Shown: positions 54,921 to 63,761 of the stretch, piece by piece | How positions within the stretch are numbered: the stretch's first letter is position 1 | Layout: each line of letters starts with the position of its first letter | Assembly: GCF_000518885.1 (NCBI RefSeq) | Contig: NZ_JAEL01000014.1 | Coordinates: forward strand, 1-64,000 | Length of the DNA: 64,000 nucleotides | Reading direction: 5' to 3' | Origin: Bacillus sp. J33 | GTDB lineage: Bacteria > Bacillota > Bacilli > Bacillales > Cytobacillaceae | Made by a program: the position numbers and the translations under genes | Notes under the pieces: generated by a model | The model's database searches: none | Told to the model about the DNA's origin: nothing | Seen by the model: the letters and a program-made list of their open reading frames with translations, nothing else

Positions 54921-55202
54921 TTATTTTGCTAGTACATCCTGATACTCGCTTTTACGTTCAAAAACAGCTTTTGCATAGGAGCAAACAGGCACAATCTTTA
55001 AACCCTTTCCCCTGGCCTCTTGTACAACACTTTCCACCAGCTTTCCTGCAATCCCCTGGCCGCGCAGCGAATCACTTACATAAGTATGGTCAATCGTAAT
55101 TTTAGATTCTCCGCTTGGCGTAAAAGTAATTTCAGCTGCTATAGTTCCATGATCATCGTTAACAAAAAAGCGATTCTCTTCTTTTTTAATTTCTGCACTC
55201 AT
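54921..55202 (-). CDS. GNAT-like N-acetyltransferase (YjdJ type)
   Basis: The 93-aa protein is a short, single-domain GNAT of the COG2388 group (Acetyltransf_CG), with acetyl-CoA-binding motif LRGQGIAGKLVESVV and IVPVCSYAKAVFERK at the end. B. subtilis YjdJ is of this type; the substrate is unknown. ATG 55202 is chosen because AGGAGGG lies 6 nt upstream; the preceding ATG at 55208 abuts that site. Confidence 0.88.
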   Translation of the reverse strand: MSAEIKKEENRFFVNDDHGTIAAEITFTPSGESKITIDHTYVSDSLRGQGIAGKLVESVVQEARGKGLKIVPVCSYAKAVFERKSEYQDVLAK

Positions 55203-55443
55203 TTTCATCCCTCCTAATTTGACTGCTAACTCTAATATGTCCTTATGCTTGTATGTTACCACACTCAATGGTAAAATCATCTTTCTTTGATTAAAGGAAT
55301 CTAAAAACTTCCACGCCATCTACTTAAAAGCTAAATATTCCTTTCTTTTTTCACTATACTTTTATCTGAATATTCATTATAATAGTTCGAAATACGTAAT
55401 AATCCAGTTTCTAAACCATTTCAAAATAAAGGGTTGAATAAAT

Positions 55444-56655
55444 ATGACTCCTGGAAAAATGAATAAAAATACTATTTTAATACTTGGCATCATATTTGTA
55501 GCCTTTAATCTCAGGCCCGGCATAACTGCTGTTGGCCCCCTTATTAGTTCGATCCGATATGATACCGGCATATCCAATGGGCTTGCAGGCTTGCTCACAA
55601 CTCTGCCTTTGCTGGCTTTTGCCATTCTTTCTCCTTTCGCACCCAAAATGGCTCAAAAATTTGGAAACGAAATGAGCATAATGGCCGGTCTCCTTGTGCT
55701 TGGATTGGGGATCATCATCCGATCCACCTTTTCACTTTTTACAGGTACCGCTTTAGTCGGCATGGGCATCGCCATTTGCAATGTCCTTCTTCCTGGAATA
55801 GTAAAAGAACGCTTTGGAAAAGTGGGTTTGCTGACTGGAGTATACACCTTTTCGATGGGACTATGGGCTGGATTGGCCCCAGGGCTAAGTGTTCCGATTG
55901 CAGGATACAAAGAACTCGGCTGGTCCTCATCACTTGGAGTTTGGATCATTCTAGTAGTAATCGCCGTTCTGATCTGGCTCCCTCAGCTAAAAACAATAAA
56001 TAGTACTGCCAAGCAAAGAATAGACGACTCTGTTTCAGGACTGTGGCAATCAGCAATAGCCTGGCAAGTAACCATTTTCATGGGCTTGCAATCATTTGCC
56101 TATTTCTCCTTTATTACCTGGCTTCCTGAAATTCTTTATGATCGGGGATTCAATACCGAAACAGCCGGATGGATGGTCACAATGCTTCAGTTCTCTGGCC
56201 TGCCTGCCAATTTTTTGATTCCCGTCCTGGCTGATCGGCTTCCTAACCAAAAGGGGATTGCTGTGGGAATCGGTGTTTTTTGTTCAGCGGGTATAGCCGG
56301 ACTTCTTTTTAGCCTGAATTCCATTAGCATCATTATCAGCATCATTCTCATTGGCATTGCTTTAGGTGCAGCCATTAGCCACTCTTTAGCACTGATTGGC
56401 TTACGGGCAGCCAGCGCAAAGCAAGCTGCTGATTTATCAGGCATGGCTCAGTCTGCAGGATATTTGCTTGCTGCCTTAGGCCCCTTTCTGATCGGTTACA
56501 TTTATGACTTTTTTCACACTTGGACACTTCCATTAATTTTACTACTGGTCATAACCTTTGTTTTCACTATAGCGGGCGTCGGTGCAGGGCGTAATCAATA
56601 TGTCCTTGAAACAGCGATAATAAATAGAAAAAAATCCCCTTCTACCATTGCGTAG
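55444..56655 (+). CDS. CynX/NimT-family MFS transporter
   Basis: The 403-aa MFS transporter has 12 membrane helices and the family start IIFVAFNLRPGITAVGPLI. It resembles B. subtilis YycB and E. coli CynX (cyanate) or NimT (2-nitroimidazole) carriers; the substrate is not predictable. AAAGGG lies about 10 nt upstream of the ATG. A bidirectional terminator overlaps its end. Confidence 0.9.
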   Translation: MTPGKMNKNTILILGIIFVAFNLRPGITAVGPLISSIRYDTGISNGLAGLLTTLPLLAFAILSPFAPKMAQKFGNEMSIMAGLLVLGLGIIIRSTFSLFTGTALVGMGIAICNVLLPGIVKERFGKVGLLTGVYTFSMGLWAGLAPGLSVPIAGYKELGWSSSLGVWIILVVIAVLIWLPQLKTINSTAKQRIDDSVSGLWQSAIAWQVTIFMGLQSFAYFSFITWLPEILYDRGFNTETAGWMVTMLQFSGLPANFLIPVLADRLPNQKGIAVGIGVFCSAGIAGLLFSLNSISIIISIILIGIALGAAISHSLALIGLRAASAKQAADLSGMAQSAGYLLAALGPFLIGYIYDFFHTWTLPLILLLVITFVFTIAGVGAGRNQYVLETAIINRKKSPSTIA

Positions 56656-56670
56656 AAAGGGGATCTTTTT
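56630..56670. terminator. Bidirectional terminator between MFS and ankyrin genes
   Basis: ATCCCCTTCTAC and GTAGAAAGGGGAT pair with a one-base bulge around a short loop. A and T runs flank both sides. Confidence 0.88.
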
Positions 56671-56751
56671 AGCCTCCATCTTATCCGGCTTCTAAATTGG
56701 AGTGAGAATCCCTTTTTTGATAAAACTGGATTCTGAAAGTTCCAAAGCGGA

Positions 56752-57360
56752 TCATTCTTTAGCAGCCTTTAATAAAACATCCACTATTTCTCTATATCCT
56801 TTTCTTCTGGCAAGCTCTACCGGAGCCACTCCATATTGGTCTGTAAGATTCGCATCAGCCCCGTGATCAAGCAATAATTTTACGATGGCCTGCTGTTTTG
56901 CTCCGCCATCATTCAAAACGATTGCTTCAATTAATGGGGTCCAACCGCAATAATTTGTATGGTTTACATTTATATCTGTTGTCGCTAAAAGCTCACGAAC
57001 CACTTCTACATGCCCTTTTTCACAAGCAGGAGTAATTCCCACTCCTCCAAACCTCGTCAAAAGATTTAAATCGGCTCCTGCGCTTATCATTAATCTTACT
57101 AGTGTTAAATCTCCATTAATGCACCCAAATAAAAATGGGTTTAAACAAGTTTCGTCTTGAATATTAATATCTGCCCCTTCATCTGCCAGATACTGAACAA
57201 CATCATAATGTTTTTCCATTGAAGCCAGCAATATGGCAGTACGTTTCCTTTTATCCTGCAAATTAATATCTATACCGAGCTCCAGACTCTTTTTCACCCC
57301 TTCAAGATTACCATTCCCAGCAGCTTCAAATAATAATAGGCTCTCATCTATCCTTAACAT
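56752..57360 (-). CDS. Ankyrin-repeat protein
   Basis: The 202-aa protein consists of about six ankyrin repeats (e.g. AAGNGNLEGVKKSLELGIDI; GADINIQDETCLNPFLFG; LLLDHGADANLTDQYGVAPV) with no signal peptide and no other domain. Such proteins usually bind another protein. The second ATG of a pair is used (GGAGG 6 nt upstream). It lies 48 nt downstream of the first amidohydrolase gene with no terminator seen between them, so it may belong to that operon. Confidence 0.9.
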   Translation of the reverse strand: MLRIDESLLLFEAAGNGNLEGVKKSLELGIDINLQDKRKRTAILLASMEKHYDVVQYLADEGADINIQDETCLNPFLFGCINGDLTLVRLMISAGADLNLLTRFGGVGITPACEKGHVEVVRELLATTDINVNHTNYCGWTPLIEAIVLNDGGAKQQAIVKLLLDHGADANLTDQYGVAPVELARRKGYREIVDVLLKAAKE

Positions 57361-57408
57361 CATGATCCTCCTATTTTTCAGATTGCATTTATAAAACTTT
57401 TACTTTAT

Positions 57409-58656
57409 TCAAATAGGAAGCCCGTTTGGACTGTTTAACAACTGTCCCGCCACTACTTTTCCCCTAAAAATTACCGCTTCCCTTTTAGGTGTTCTTGCCA
57501 CCGCTTCTGCTGAACAGGATGCGCTGACCAGTATCATACTTGCCTCTTCTCCCTTAAGCGGCCAGGCTACCTCACCATTCCTTTTTAATGGGACAGGACC
57601 GCCTGTAGCCCATTTTAAAGATTGTGCTAAAGATTTTTCATCGCTTTTTCGGTAGAGTTCACCATATCTAGATAGTTTCTCCAAGAGGTCTCCATTCCCG
57701 AAAGGACCCCAGGAATCATAGAAACCATCGCACCCCAAATACACATTTACTCCTTTTCGGTCTAAAAGTTCAATTGGAGGGAGTGATTTTGTTATTGGAA
57801 TCGTGGACATAATGGACATTCCAAGTTCACTCAATTTATCTGCCATTTCTTCTGCCTGCGAAAGGGGAACCTCGCCTAAACAAAACGCATGGCTAACAGA
57901 AGTACGATTGTGCCATCCTGCATCCTCCACCATTTCAGCAAATTTATCAATTGTATAATAGCCTAAATGCCCTCCATCATGTAAATGGATATCTATATCC
58001 GCATTAAACTCTGTACTAAGATTCATTACTTCATAAAGTGATTTTTCAATGTTGCGATCTATTCCTGCAGGATCTAACCCGCCAACAATATCAGCTCCGG
58101 ATCTCATCGCTTCTTTCATAAGAGGAATTACATTTTCACTTAAAAGGCCATGTTGCGGAAAAGCAACAATTTCGTATGTCAGCTTACCCGAATAGTCCTC
58201 TAAAGCAGCCCTCACGCCCTCCAGGTTCTTCAAACCTATATATGGATCAATATTCACATGGGTACGAATATGAGTTGAACCCTTAGAAAGCAGCAGCTCA
58301 ATCATTTTGCTTGCCCGCTGTTTCGCTGTAGGTGCCAATTCCTCAAGCTCCATTGCTTCATACTGTAAACGTTCTTCTAAATTTTTGACCGGCCTGCAAG
58401 CCTTCCAATCAAGAGAAAGATAGGTTTTGTCAAGATGGTTATGCATCTCCCTAAAAGATGGCAGCGCCAGTAATCCCCCTGCATCCACTGTTAATTCATC
58501 TTTGGGAATTTCATAGCTGCTGTATTGCTTTTCTACTATCTTCCCTCCTTCAATTTTCAAATGAAAGATTTCCGTTTTTGTAGTATAAGCACCTTTCTCA
58601 TCTTGAAGATACCCTGTTTCAAGCTTAATATTTTTTAACCAAAACGAAGTTGACAT
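57409..58656 (-). CDS. CodA-like amidohydrolase, paralogue 1
   Basis: This 415-aa metal-dependent hydrolase is related to cytosine deaminase and COG0402 enzymes. It has the metal-binding pair His72/His74 (HNHLDKTY), RTHVNIDPYIGLKNLE, DIHLHDGGH, SVSHAF and a final Asp in GCDGFYDSWGP. By hand alignment the catalytic Glu of E. coli CodA (HCDE) is Asp here (HLHD) and the His before the metal-binding Asp is Cys. Deamination or amide/ring cleavage of a small nitrogen compound is likely; the substrate is unknown. It lies 26 nt downstream of its paralogue. Confidence 0.88.
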   Translation of the reverse strand: MSTSFWLKNIKLETGYLQDEKGAYTTKTEIFHLKIEGGKIVEKQYSSYEIPKDELTVDAGGLLALPSFREMHNHLDKTYLSLDWKACRPVKNLEERLQYEAMELEELAPTAKQRASKMIELLLSKGSTHIRTHVNIDPYIGLKNLEGVRAALEDYSGKLTYEIVAFPQHGLLSENVIPLMKEAMRSGADIVGGLDPAGIDRNIEKSLYEVMNLSTEFNADIDIHLHDGGHLGYYTIDKFAEMVEDAGWHNRTSVSHAFCLGEVPLSQAEEMADKLSELGMSIMSTIPITKSLPPIELLDRKGVNVYLGCDGFYDSWGPFGNGDLLEKLSRYGELYRKSDEKSLAQSLKWATGGPVPLKRNGEVAWPLKGEEASMILVSASCSAEAVARTPKREAVIFRGKVVAGQLLNSPNGLPI

Positions 58657-58682
58657 GATATATCCTCCTTTGTCCCTTTAAA

Positions 58683-59930
58683 TTATAAGCCCATTGTTTC
58701 CATTTCATTTTGTTTGCTTTTAACCTTCTTGCCTCTGAAGAATAATGACTGAACCATTGCCCTTCTAGCAATGGCTTCCGCTGAACATGTTGCATCAACA
58801 AGCATCATCGTCGCATCGTCGCCAATTTTTGGCCAAACCCGCTCACCATCTTTATTTAATGGAGTCACACCGCCAGTTGCATATTTCAAGGCAGATGATA
58901 GGGAATATTCATCAATCATTCGAAACCTTTCCGCAAGCGTTCCAATTTTCTGGATGGTATTTCCTGTTCCAAATGGGGACCAGTGATCAGTGAGGCTATC
59001 ATGTCCTACAGAAACTGGTATGCCATACCCATCAAGTGCAGGAACCGGAATAGTTTTGCGATTAATTGGTATTGTAGTAGTTACATCAATCTCGTTTTCT
59101 TTTAATAATGCAGCCATTTCAGCAAGCTCCTCTCCCTGCAGATCGGCTAAAGCAATTCCGTGGCTTATCGTTGCCTTTCCTGTTAGGCCAGCTTCTCTTG
59201 TATAATCAGCCATTCTCTCGAATGTAAAAGCTCCTAATGTATTAGGGTCATGAAGATGGATATCGACTCCCGCATCATGTTCAACTGCAATTTCAAATAT
59301 TGTATTGAGTGATTTTTCAATATTTCTGTCCACTGTAGCTGGATCCACACCGCCAACTAAGGTAGCACCATTTTTCATAGCATCCCGAATTAACTGAACA
59401 GAATCACTTCTCAGCAGTCCATGCTGCGGAAACGCTACAATGTCATATGTAAGGACATCTTCATATTTTTTTAGTGCATTGACAGTTGCTTCTAAGTTTT
59501 TCAGGCCAATGACAGGGTCAACATTACAATGTGTGCGAATATGAGTATGGCCATTTTTTATATATAGCTCTATCATTTTTTCAGCGCGTTCTTGTGCGGT
59601 TGGGAGAAGTTTTGGCAAAAGTTCCCTTTCTTCTTCTAACCTTGTAAAAATACCTTTTGTTATTGGCGTACAGGCTTTCCATGGACCGCCATAATAGGTC
59701 TTATCAATGTGAATGTGCATATCTCTTAAAGAAGGGAGTAAAAGCTGCTGCTTTGCATCAAAAAATTGACTTTCATTAACTTCCGGAGCTATTTGGGTGA
59801 TTTCCGCAATTTTTCCATCTTCAATTTTTAAATGGCAAATTTCAGTGCTGGTCCCAGCAATTCGTTCATTTTCGTAGATATAGCCTTTTTCCAGTCGAAC
59901 ATTTGTAATCCATTGGGTTTGGGCAGTCAT
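58683..59930 (-). CDS. CodA-like amidohydrolase, paralogue 2
   Basis: This is also 415 aa and clearly a tandem paralogue, colinear through RTHCNVDPVIGLKNLE, AFPQHGLL, VDRNIEKSL and TCSAEAIAR. Metal residues are His72/His74 (HIHIDKTY), HLHDPN, ISHG and Asp in GHDSLTDHWSP. It keeps the His before the last Asp but also has Asp in place of CodA's catalytic Glu. ATG 59930 has AGGAGG 7 nt upstream. It follows the binding-protein gene by 100 nt, a gap containing a hairpin. Confidence 0.88.
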   Translation of the reverse strand: MTAQTQWITNVRLEKGYIYENERIAGTSTEICHLKIEDGKIAEITQIAPEVNESQFFDAKQQLLLPSLRDMHIHIDKTYYGGPWKACTPITKGIFTRLEEERELLPKLLPTAQERAEKMIELYIKNGHTHIRTHCNVDPVIGLKNLEATVNALKKYEDVLTYDIVAFPQHGLLRSDSVQLIRDAMKNGATLVGGVDPATVDRNIEKSLNTIFEIAVEHDAGVDIHLHDPNTLGAFTFERMADYTREAGLTGKATISHGIALADLQGEELAEMAALLKENEIDVTTTIPINRKTIPVPALDGYGIPVSVGHDSLTDHWSPFGTGNTIQKIGTLAERFRMIDEYSLSSALKYATGGVTPLNKDGERVWPKIGDDATMMLVDATCSAEAIARRAMVQSLFFRGKKVKSKQNEMETMGL

Positions 59931-59958
59931 TCTATTTCCTCCTAAATTAAAAATGCAG

Positions 59959-59989
59959 GAAAAGTACTTTTTCAGCAAAAGTACTTTTC
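59959..59989 (-). terminator. Intercistronic hairpin after the binding-protein gene
   Basis: GAAAAGTACTTTT and AAAAGTACTTTTC form a perfect 13-bp stem with a 5-nt loop, 40 nt past the binding-protein stop. It probably gives partial termination or protects the upstream message, so that binding protein exceeds hydrolases (inference). Confidence 0.65.
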
Positions 59990-60030
59990 TGTTTTCACCG
60001 CGTTATCTTACTAATGATCTCAGTCAGTAT

Positions 60031-61608
60031 TTACTTTATAACTGCATCATCTATCATTAGGTAATTTGCAGCATTCAACCAAAATCCGCTTACATTTTTG
60101 CTATGTGCAGCCATATGTTCGTAATTACGGATCGGAATATAAACGGCATCCTCTAATTCCATTTGCATCACTTGCTCATAAAGATCCTTGCGCTTTGCTT
60201 CGTTAGTCTCTCTGCGTGCCGCTTCAATCATTTTGTCTACCTCCGGGTTGCTGTAATAGAAATGGTTTCCAGGAGGTCCCTGTGAGGCAGTATGGAATAG
60301 ATTATACTGGTTATAATCTCCATCTCCTGTGGCATTCCCCCATCCGCCAATGAATAAATCATGCTCAGATTTATCAATCGTATCAATATATGCTCCATAT
60401 TCCATTACTTGGATGTCTACCTCAACGCCGATTCCCTTTAATTGCGATTGAATAACTTCTGCCATGTTGATGCGTTCTTTTCTATCGCTGGTCAGCAATT
60501 TGAGTTTTAGTCCGTTTTCATATCCCGCTTCTTTTAACAATTTTTTGGCTTCATTTAAATCATAATCGTAAGGCTTAACATTATCACTGTGGCCAAAAAC
60601 CTTCGGGCTCATAGCTGCATTAGCAAGTGTGCCTACATTGTTATAAACCCCTTTTATGATCGCTTCCCTTTCAATGGCATGGCTAATTGCTTTACGGACT
60701 TTAACATCATTCAAAGGTTCCTTCTTGGTGTTAAACCCAATATATTCAACTGCAAGTCCCTCTGCTCTAAAAAGTCCCATCGATTCGGATGCTTCAATTC
60801 TTTCAATCTCTGTAACAGGCACCTGATCGTTTATATGTGCTTCCCCAGTTTCAATCATAGCCAAACGCGTTGCATCTTCAGGGACCACCTTAAAAACAAC
60901 CCGGTCAATATTTGGCTGCTTTCCCCAATAGTTTTCATTTTTCTTTAAGGAAATCTCCTGGCCGGTCTTCCAGGCTTCAAATACAAATGGGCCTGTACCA
61001 ACCGGATGCTCAGCCAGTTTTTCTGTGTTGTCAGCAAGTGCCTTTGGACTTATGATGCTTCCTTCGCTGCTCGCAAGGATTGAAAGCAGTGGAGCATATG
61101 GATAATCAAGCAATAATTGGACTGTGTATTCATCAATCACTTTTACTTCATTAATCATCGCGAATTTCTCACGCTGCGGCGATCCTGTTTTTGGATCCAG
61201 CAAGCGGTCAAAGGTTGCTTTTACTGCTTCAGCGTTAAACGGAGTCCCATCATGAAAGGAAACGCCTTCTTTCAGCTTAAACTCCCAAGTCGTATCATCA
61301 ATGACCTTCCATTCAGTTGCCAGGGAGGGCTGGATGTTCATCTCTTTATCTGGTTCTACTAAATTTTCATATACTTTTTGATAAATAATATTTGCAGAAG
61401 GTATATCTGTAATAAAGTGTGGGTCTAATTTTGTTGCATCGGATAAACGGACAACTGTCAGTGTTCCTCCATCCTTTTTCCCTTCTGTTTCATTTGCAGC
61501 GTTCTGTTCTGTTTGTGTTTGTGTAGAACAAGCGGACACAAACAACATCGTTAAGCTTAGTAAGATCAGCAGGATTCCATTCTGAAAATGCTTTCTATCT
61601 TTCTGCAT
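60031..61608 (-). CDS. Family-5 solute-binding lipoprotein (GsiB/DppA-like)
   Basis: The 525-aa lipoprotein has lipobox FVSAC (Cys27), a Gln/Asn/Glu linker and the SBP_bac_5 fold: GGTLTVVRLSDATKLDPHF, FHDGTPFNAEAVKATFDR and EHPVGTGPFVFEAW. It resembles glutathione-type GsiB more than peptide-type OppA. AGGGGAGAG precedes the ATG. Its partner permeases are encoded divergently from 61895, and the two amidohydrolase genes follow it, so it probably binds the compound they act on. Confidence 0.93.
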   Translation of the reverse strand: MQKDRKHFQNGILLILLSLTMLFVSACSTQTQTEQNAANETEGKKDGGTLTVVRLSDATKLDPHFITDIPSANIIYQKVYENLVEPDKEMNIQPSLATEWKVIDDTTWEFKLKEGVSFHDGTPFNAEAVKATFDRLLDPKTGSPQREKFAMINEVKVIDEYTVQLLLDYPYAPLLSILASSEGSIISPKALADNTEKLAEHPVGTGPFVFEAWKTGQEISLKKNENYWGKQPNIDRVVFKVVPEDATRLAMIETGEAHINDQVPVTEIERIEASESMGLFRAEGLAVEYIGFNTKKEPLNDVKVRKAISHAIEREAIIKGVYNNVGTLANAAMSPKVFGHSDNVKPYDYDLNEAKKLLKEAGYENGLKLKLLTSDRKERINMAEVIQSQLKGIGVEVDIQVMEYGAYIDTIDKSEHDLFIGGWGNATGDGDYNQYNLFHTASQGPPGNHFYYSNPEVDKMIEAARRETNEAKRKDLYEQVMQMELEDAVYIPIRNYEHMAAHSKNVSGFWLNAANYLMIDDAVIK

Positions 61609-61683
61609 TATTCTCTCCCCTTTTTTTAAAAATGAAATTGAAAAAAAACAATGTTCACCATCCCTCCGTTAATGCTTATCTGC

Positions 61684-61770
61684 ATTATAGAAGATGATGA
61701 ATTTCTATATTTACAGAATATTTACATGTTTTTAAAAGATTTTGACAACTCATTTAAAAAATATTTACTT
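61684..61770. promoter_or_regulatory. Divergent promoter region with three ATATTTAC repeats
   Basis: ATATTTAC occurs at 61707-61714, 61718-61725 (11 bp on, same face) and 61761-61768. A minus-strand -10 TATAAT (complement of 61684-61689) and a plus-strand -35 TTGACA (61742-61747) flank or overlap them. These could be operators for a regulator of the importer-hydrolase locus. The region is very AT-rich, so chance is possible. The remainder of 61609-61894 shows nothing else. Confidence 0.45.
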
Positions 61771-61894
61771 TACAGGTAATTTTGATAATTTTAACTAAAC
61801 ATCATTCACTTTTATACCAATCTTCTATTGGAAGGAGGAAGACTGCTTTTTAATTCAGCATTTAACACAATAAAATTTTTAGGGGGGAAATAAG

Positions 61895-62797
61895 ATGACC
61901 GTTCAAGTAAAAACTGAGCAGCCTAACATTGCTGCAAAGACATTGATTAGCCCAAAGGAATCGAGAATAAAAGATTTTCTTTCTATAATGATTCAAAATA
62001 AAGCTGCTTTAGTCGGGGCCATCATTATTCTTGTTTATATATTAATGGCGGTATTTGCACCGCTGCTGGCTCCTTATAGTCCATACGAAATCGATTTGGA
62101 GAATAAATTGACACCACCATCCCCGGACCATTGGATGGGAACAGATGATAAAGGAAGAGATATTTTAAGCAGGATCCTGTATGGTTCTAGGCTATCTATG
62201 GGAGTAGGTTTTGCAGCTGTATTGTTTGGGGCATTTTTTGGCATTATTTTTGGATTGGTAGCCGGGTATTATGGCAAATGGGTTGACACAATTATTATGA
62301 GAATGATGGATGTTATGCTTGCGTTCCCTGGAATCCTATTAGCCCTTGCTATCATTGCTGCCCTAGGTCCAAGCCTTATTAATGTAACCATTGCAGTTGG
62401 GGCTTTCTCTGTACCTTTATTTGCAAGAATCGTTCGCGGATCTACATTAGAAGTAAAGCGCCTTGAATATATTGATGCAATACGCTCACTGGGAGCGAAT
62501 GATTTAGTCATTATTTTTAAGCATATTTTTCCGAATATTCTTTCACCTATCATTGTCCAGGGTACACTAAGGCTGGCCACTGCCATTCTATCAGCTGCAG
62601 GATTATCCTTCCTTGGCCTAGGTGCCCAGCCGCCTTCACCAGAGTGGGGAACCATGCTTAGCAGCGGGAGGGACTTCTTATTCTCTGCACCGTATATTGC
62701 CTTATTTCCTGGTCTCGCCATTTCCATTCTGGTTCTTGGATTTAATATTTTTGGTGATGGTTTGCGCGACGCTTTTGATCCTAGAATGAAAAAATAA
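61895..62797 (+). CDS. ABC importer permease (GsiD/DppC type)
   Basis: The 300-aa permease has an N-terminal helix (about 34-56), the OppC_N segment PDHWMGTDDKGRDILSRILY and a BPD_transp_1 domain with EAA loop IRSLGANDLVIIFKHIFPN. GGGGGG lies upstream of the ATG. It is the first gene of the plus-strand half of the divergent locus; having the C-type permease before the B-type is the reverse of the operon at 15723-21412. Confidence 0.93.
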   Translation: MTVQVKTEQPNIAAKTLISPKESRIKDFLSIMIQNKAALVGAIIILVYILMAVFAPLLAPYSPYEIDLENKLTPPSPDHWMGTDDKGRDILSRILYGSRLSMGVGFAAVLFGAFFGIIFGLVAGYYGKWVDTIIMRMMDVMLAFPGILLALAIIAALGPSLINVTIAVGAFSVPLFARIVRGSTLEVKRLEYIDAIRSLGANDLVIIFKHIFPNILSPIIVQGTLRLATAILSAAGLSFLGLGAQPPSPEWGTMLSSGRDFLFSAPYIALFPGLAISILVLGFNIFGDGLRDAFDPRMKK

Positions 62798-62820
62798 ATG
62801 GCTTTAAGGAGGTTATATCT

Positions 62821-63741
62821 ATGCTGATGTTTATATTACGCCGGATCTTACAAACAATCCCGGTTATCATTGGAGTTACTTTTGTAGTTTTCTTTATCAT
62901 GCAGCTTGTCCCTGGGGATCCTGCAGTCCTTCTCGCGGGTGAAGGGGCTTCAAAAGAAACAATTGAAGCCATTCGTGAACAGCTTGGATTAAATCAGCCG
63001 CTGTACATCCAATACTTCGAATATTTATCAAATGTATTTAAGGGGGATTTAGGCGTCTCCCTGAAAAACAGCCAGCCCGTCCTTGATGAAATACTGGTAA
63101 GATTGCCCATTACAATTGAACTTGCTTTCTTTAGTATCATCATTACAATCGTTCTGGGTATGGCAGCAGGCATCATATCAGCTGTCAAACCTTATTCTTT
63201 AACCGATGTCAGCGTTATGCTTATTGCGCTTCTAGGCATTTCATTGCCAAGCTTTTGGTTTGGTTTAATGCTTATGTATTTCTTTTCAGTTAAACTTCAA
63301 ATCCTGCCAGTTGCTGGTTGGGATAGCCTTCTCCATATAATTTTGCCAGCTATAACCCTTGGTGCAGGAGGAGCTGCAATTGTTGCAAGGATGACAAGGT
63401 CCAGCATGCTGGAAGTTATTCGCCAGGACTATATTCGCACAGCTCGGGCCAAAGGACTTCGTGAACATATCATTATTTATAAACATGCCCTAAGAAATGC
63501 ATTGATTCCAGTTATTACTGTTGTAGGTCTTCAGTTTGGTGCACTCCTTGGCGGAACGGTATTGGTCGAATCTATATTTGCAATTAATGGTCTGGGGAGA
63601 ATGATTGTTGATGCAATCCGAATGCGTGATTTGCCAATGGTTCAGGGCGGAGTATTGTTTGCCTCGCTTATTTTCGTAATCGTAAATTTATTCGTAGATG
63701 TATTTTATCGGTTCTTCAATAAACGAATTGAGCTTAATTAA
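62821..63741 (+). CDS. ABC importer permease (GsiC/DppB type)
   Basis: The 306-aa permease starts LMFILRRILQTIPVIIGVTF, has VPGDPAVLLAGEGASKETIE and about six helices, and the EAA loop TARAKGLREHIIIYKHALRN. GGAGG precedes the ATG by 8 nt, and it lies 23 nt after the partner permease gene. Confidence 0.94.
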   Translation: MLMFILRRILQTIPVIIGVTFVVFFIMQLVPGDPAVLLAGEGASKETIEAIREQLGLNQPLYIQYFEYLSNVFKGDLGVSLKNSQPVLDEILVRLPITIELAFFSIIITIVLGMAAGIISAVKPYSLTDVSVMLIALLGISLPSFWFGLMLMYFFSVKLQILPVAGWDSLLHIILPAITLGAGGAAIVARMTRSSMLEVIRQDYIRTARAKGLREHIIIYKHALRNALIPVITVVGLQFGALLGGTVLVESIFAINGLGRMIVDAIRMRDLPMVQGGVLFASLIFVIVNLFVDVFYRFFNKRIELN

Positions 63742-63761
63742 AGTATAGGCGGTGACTAGCT

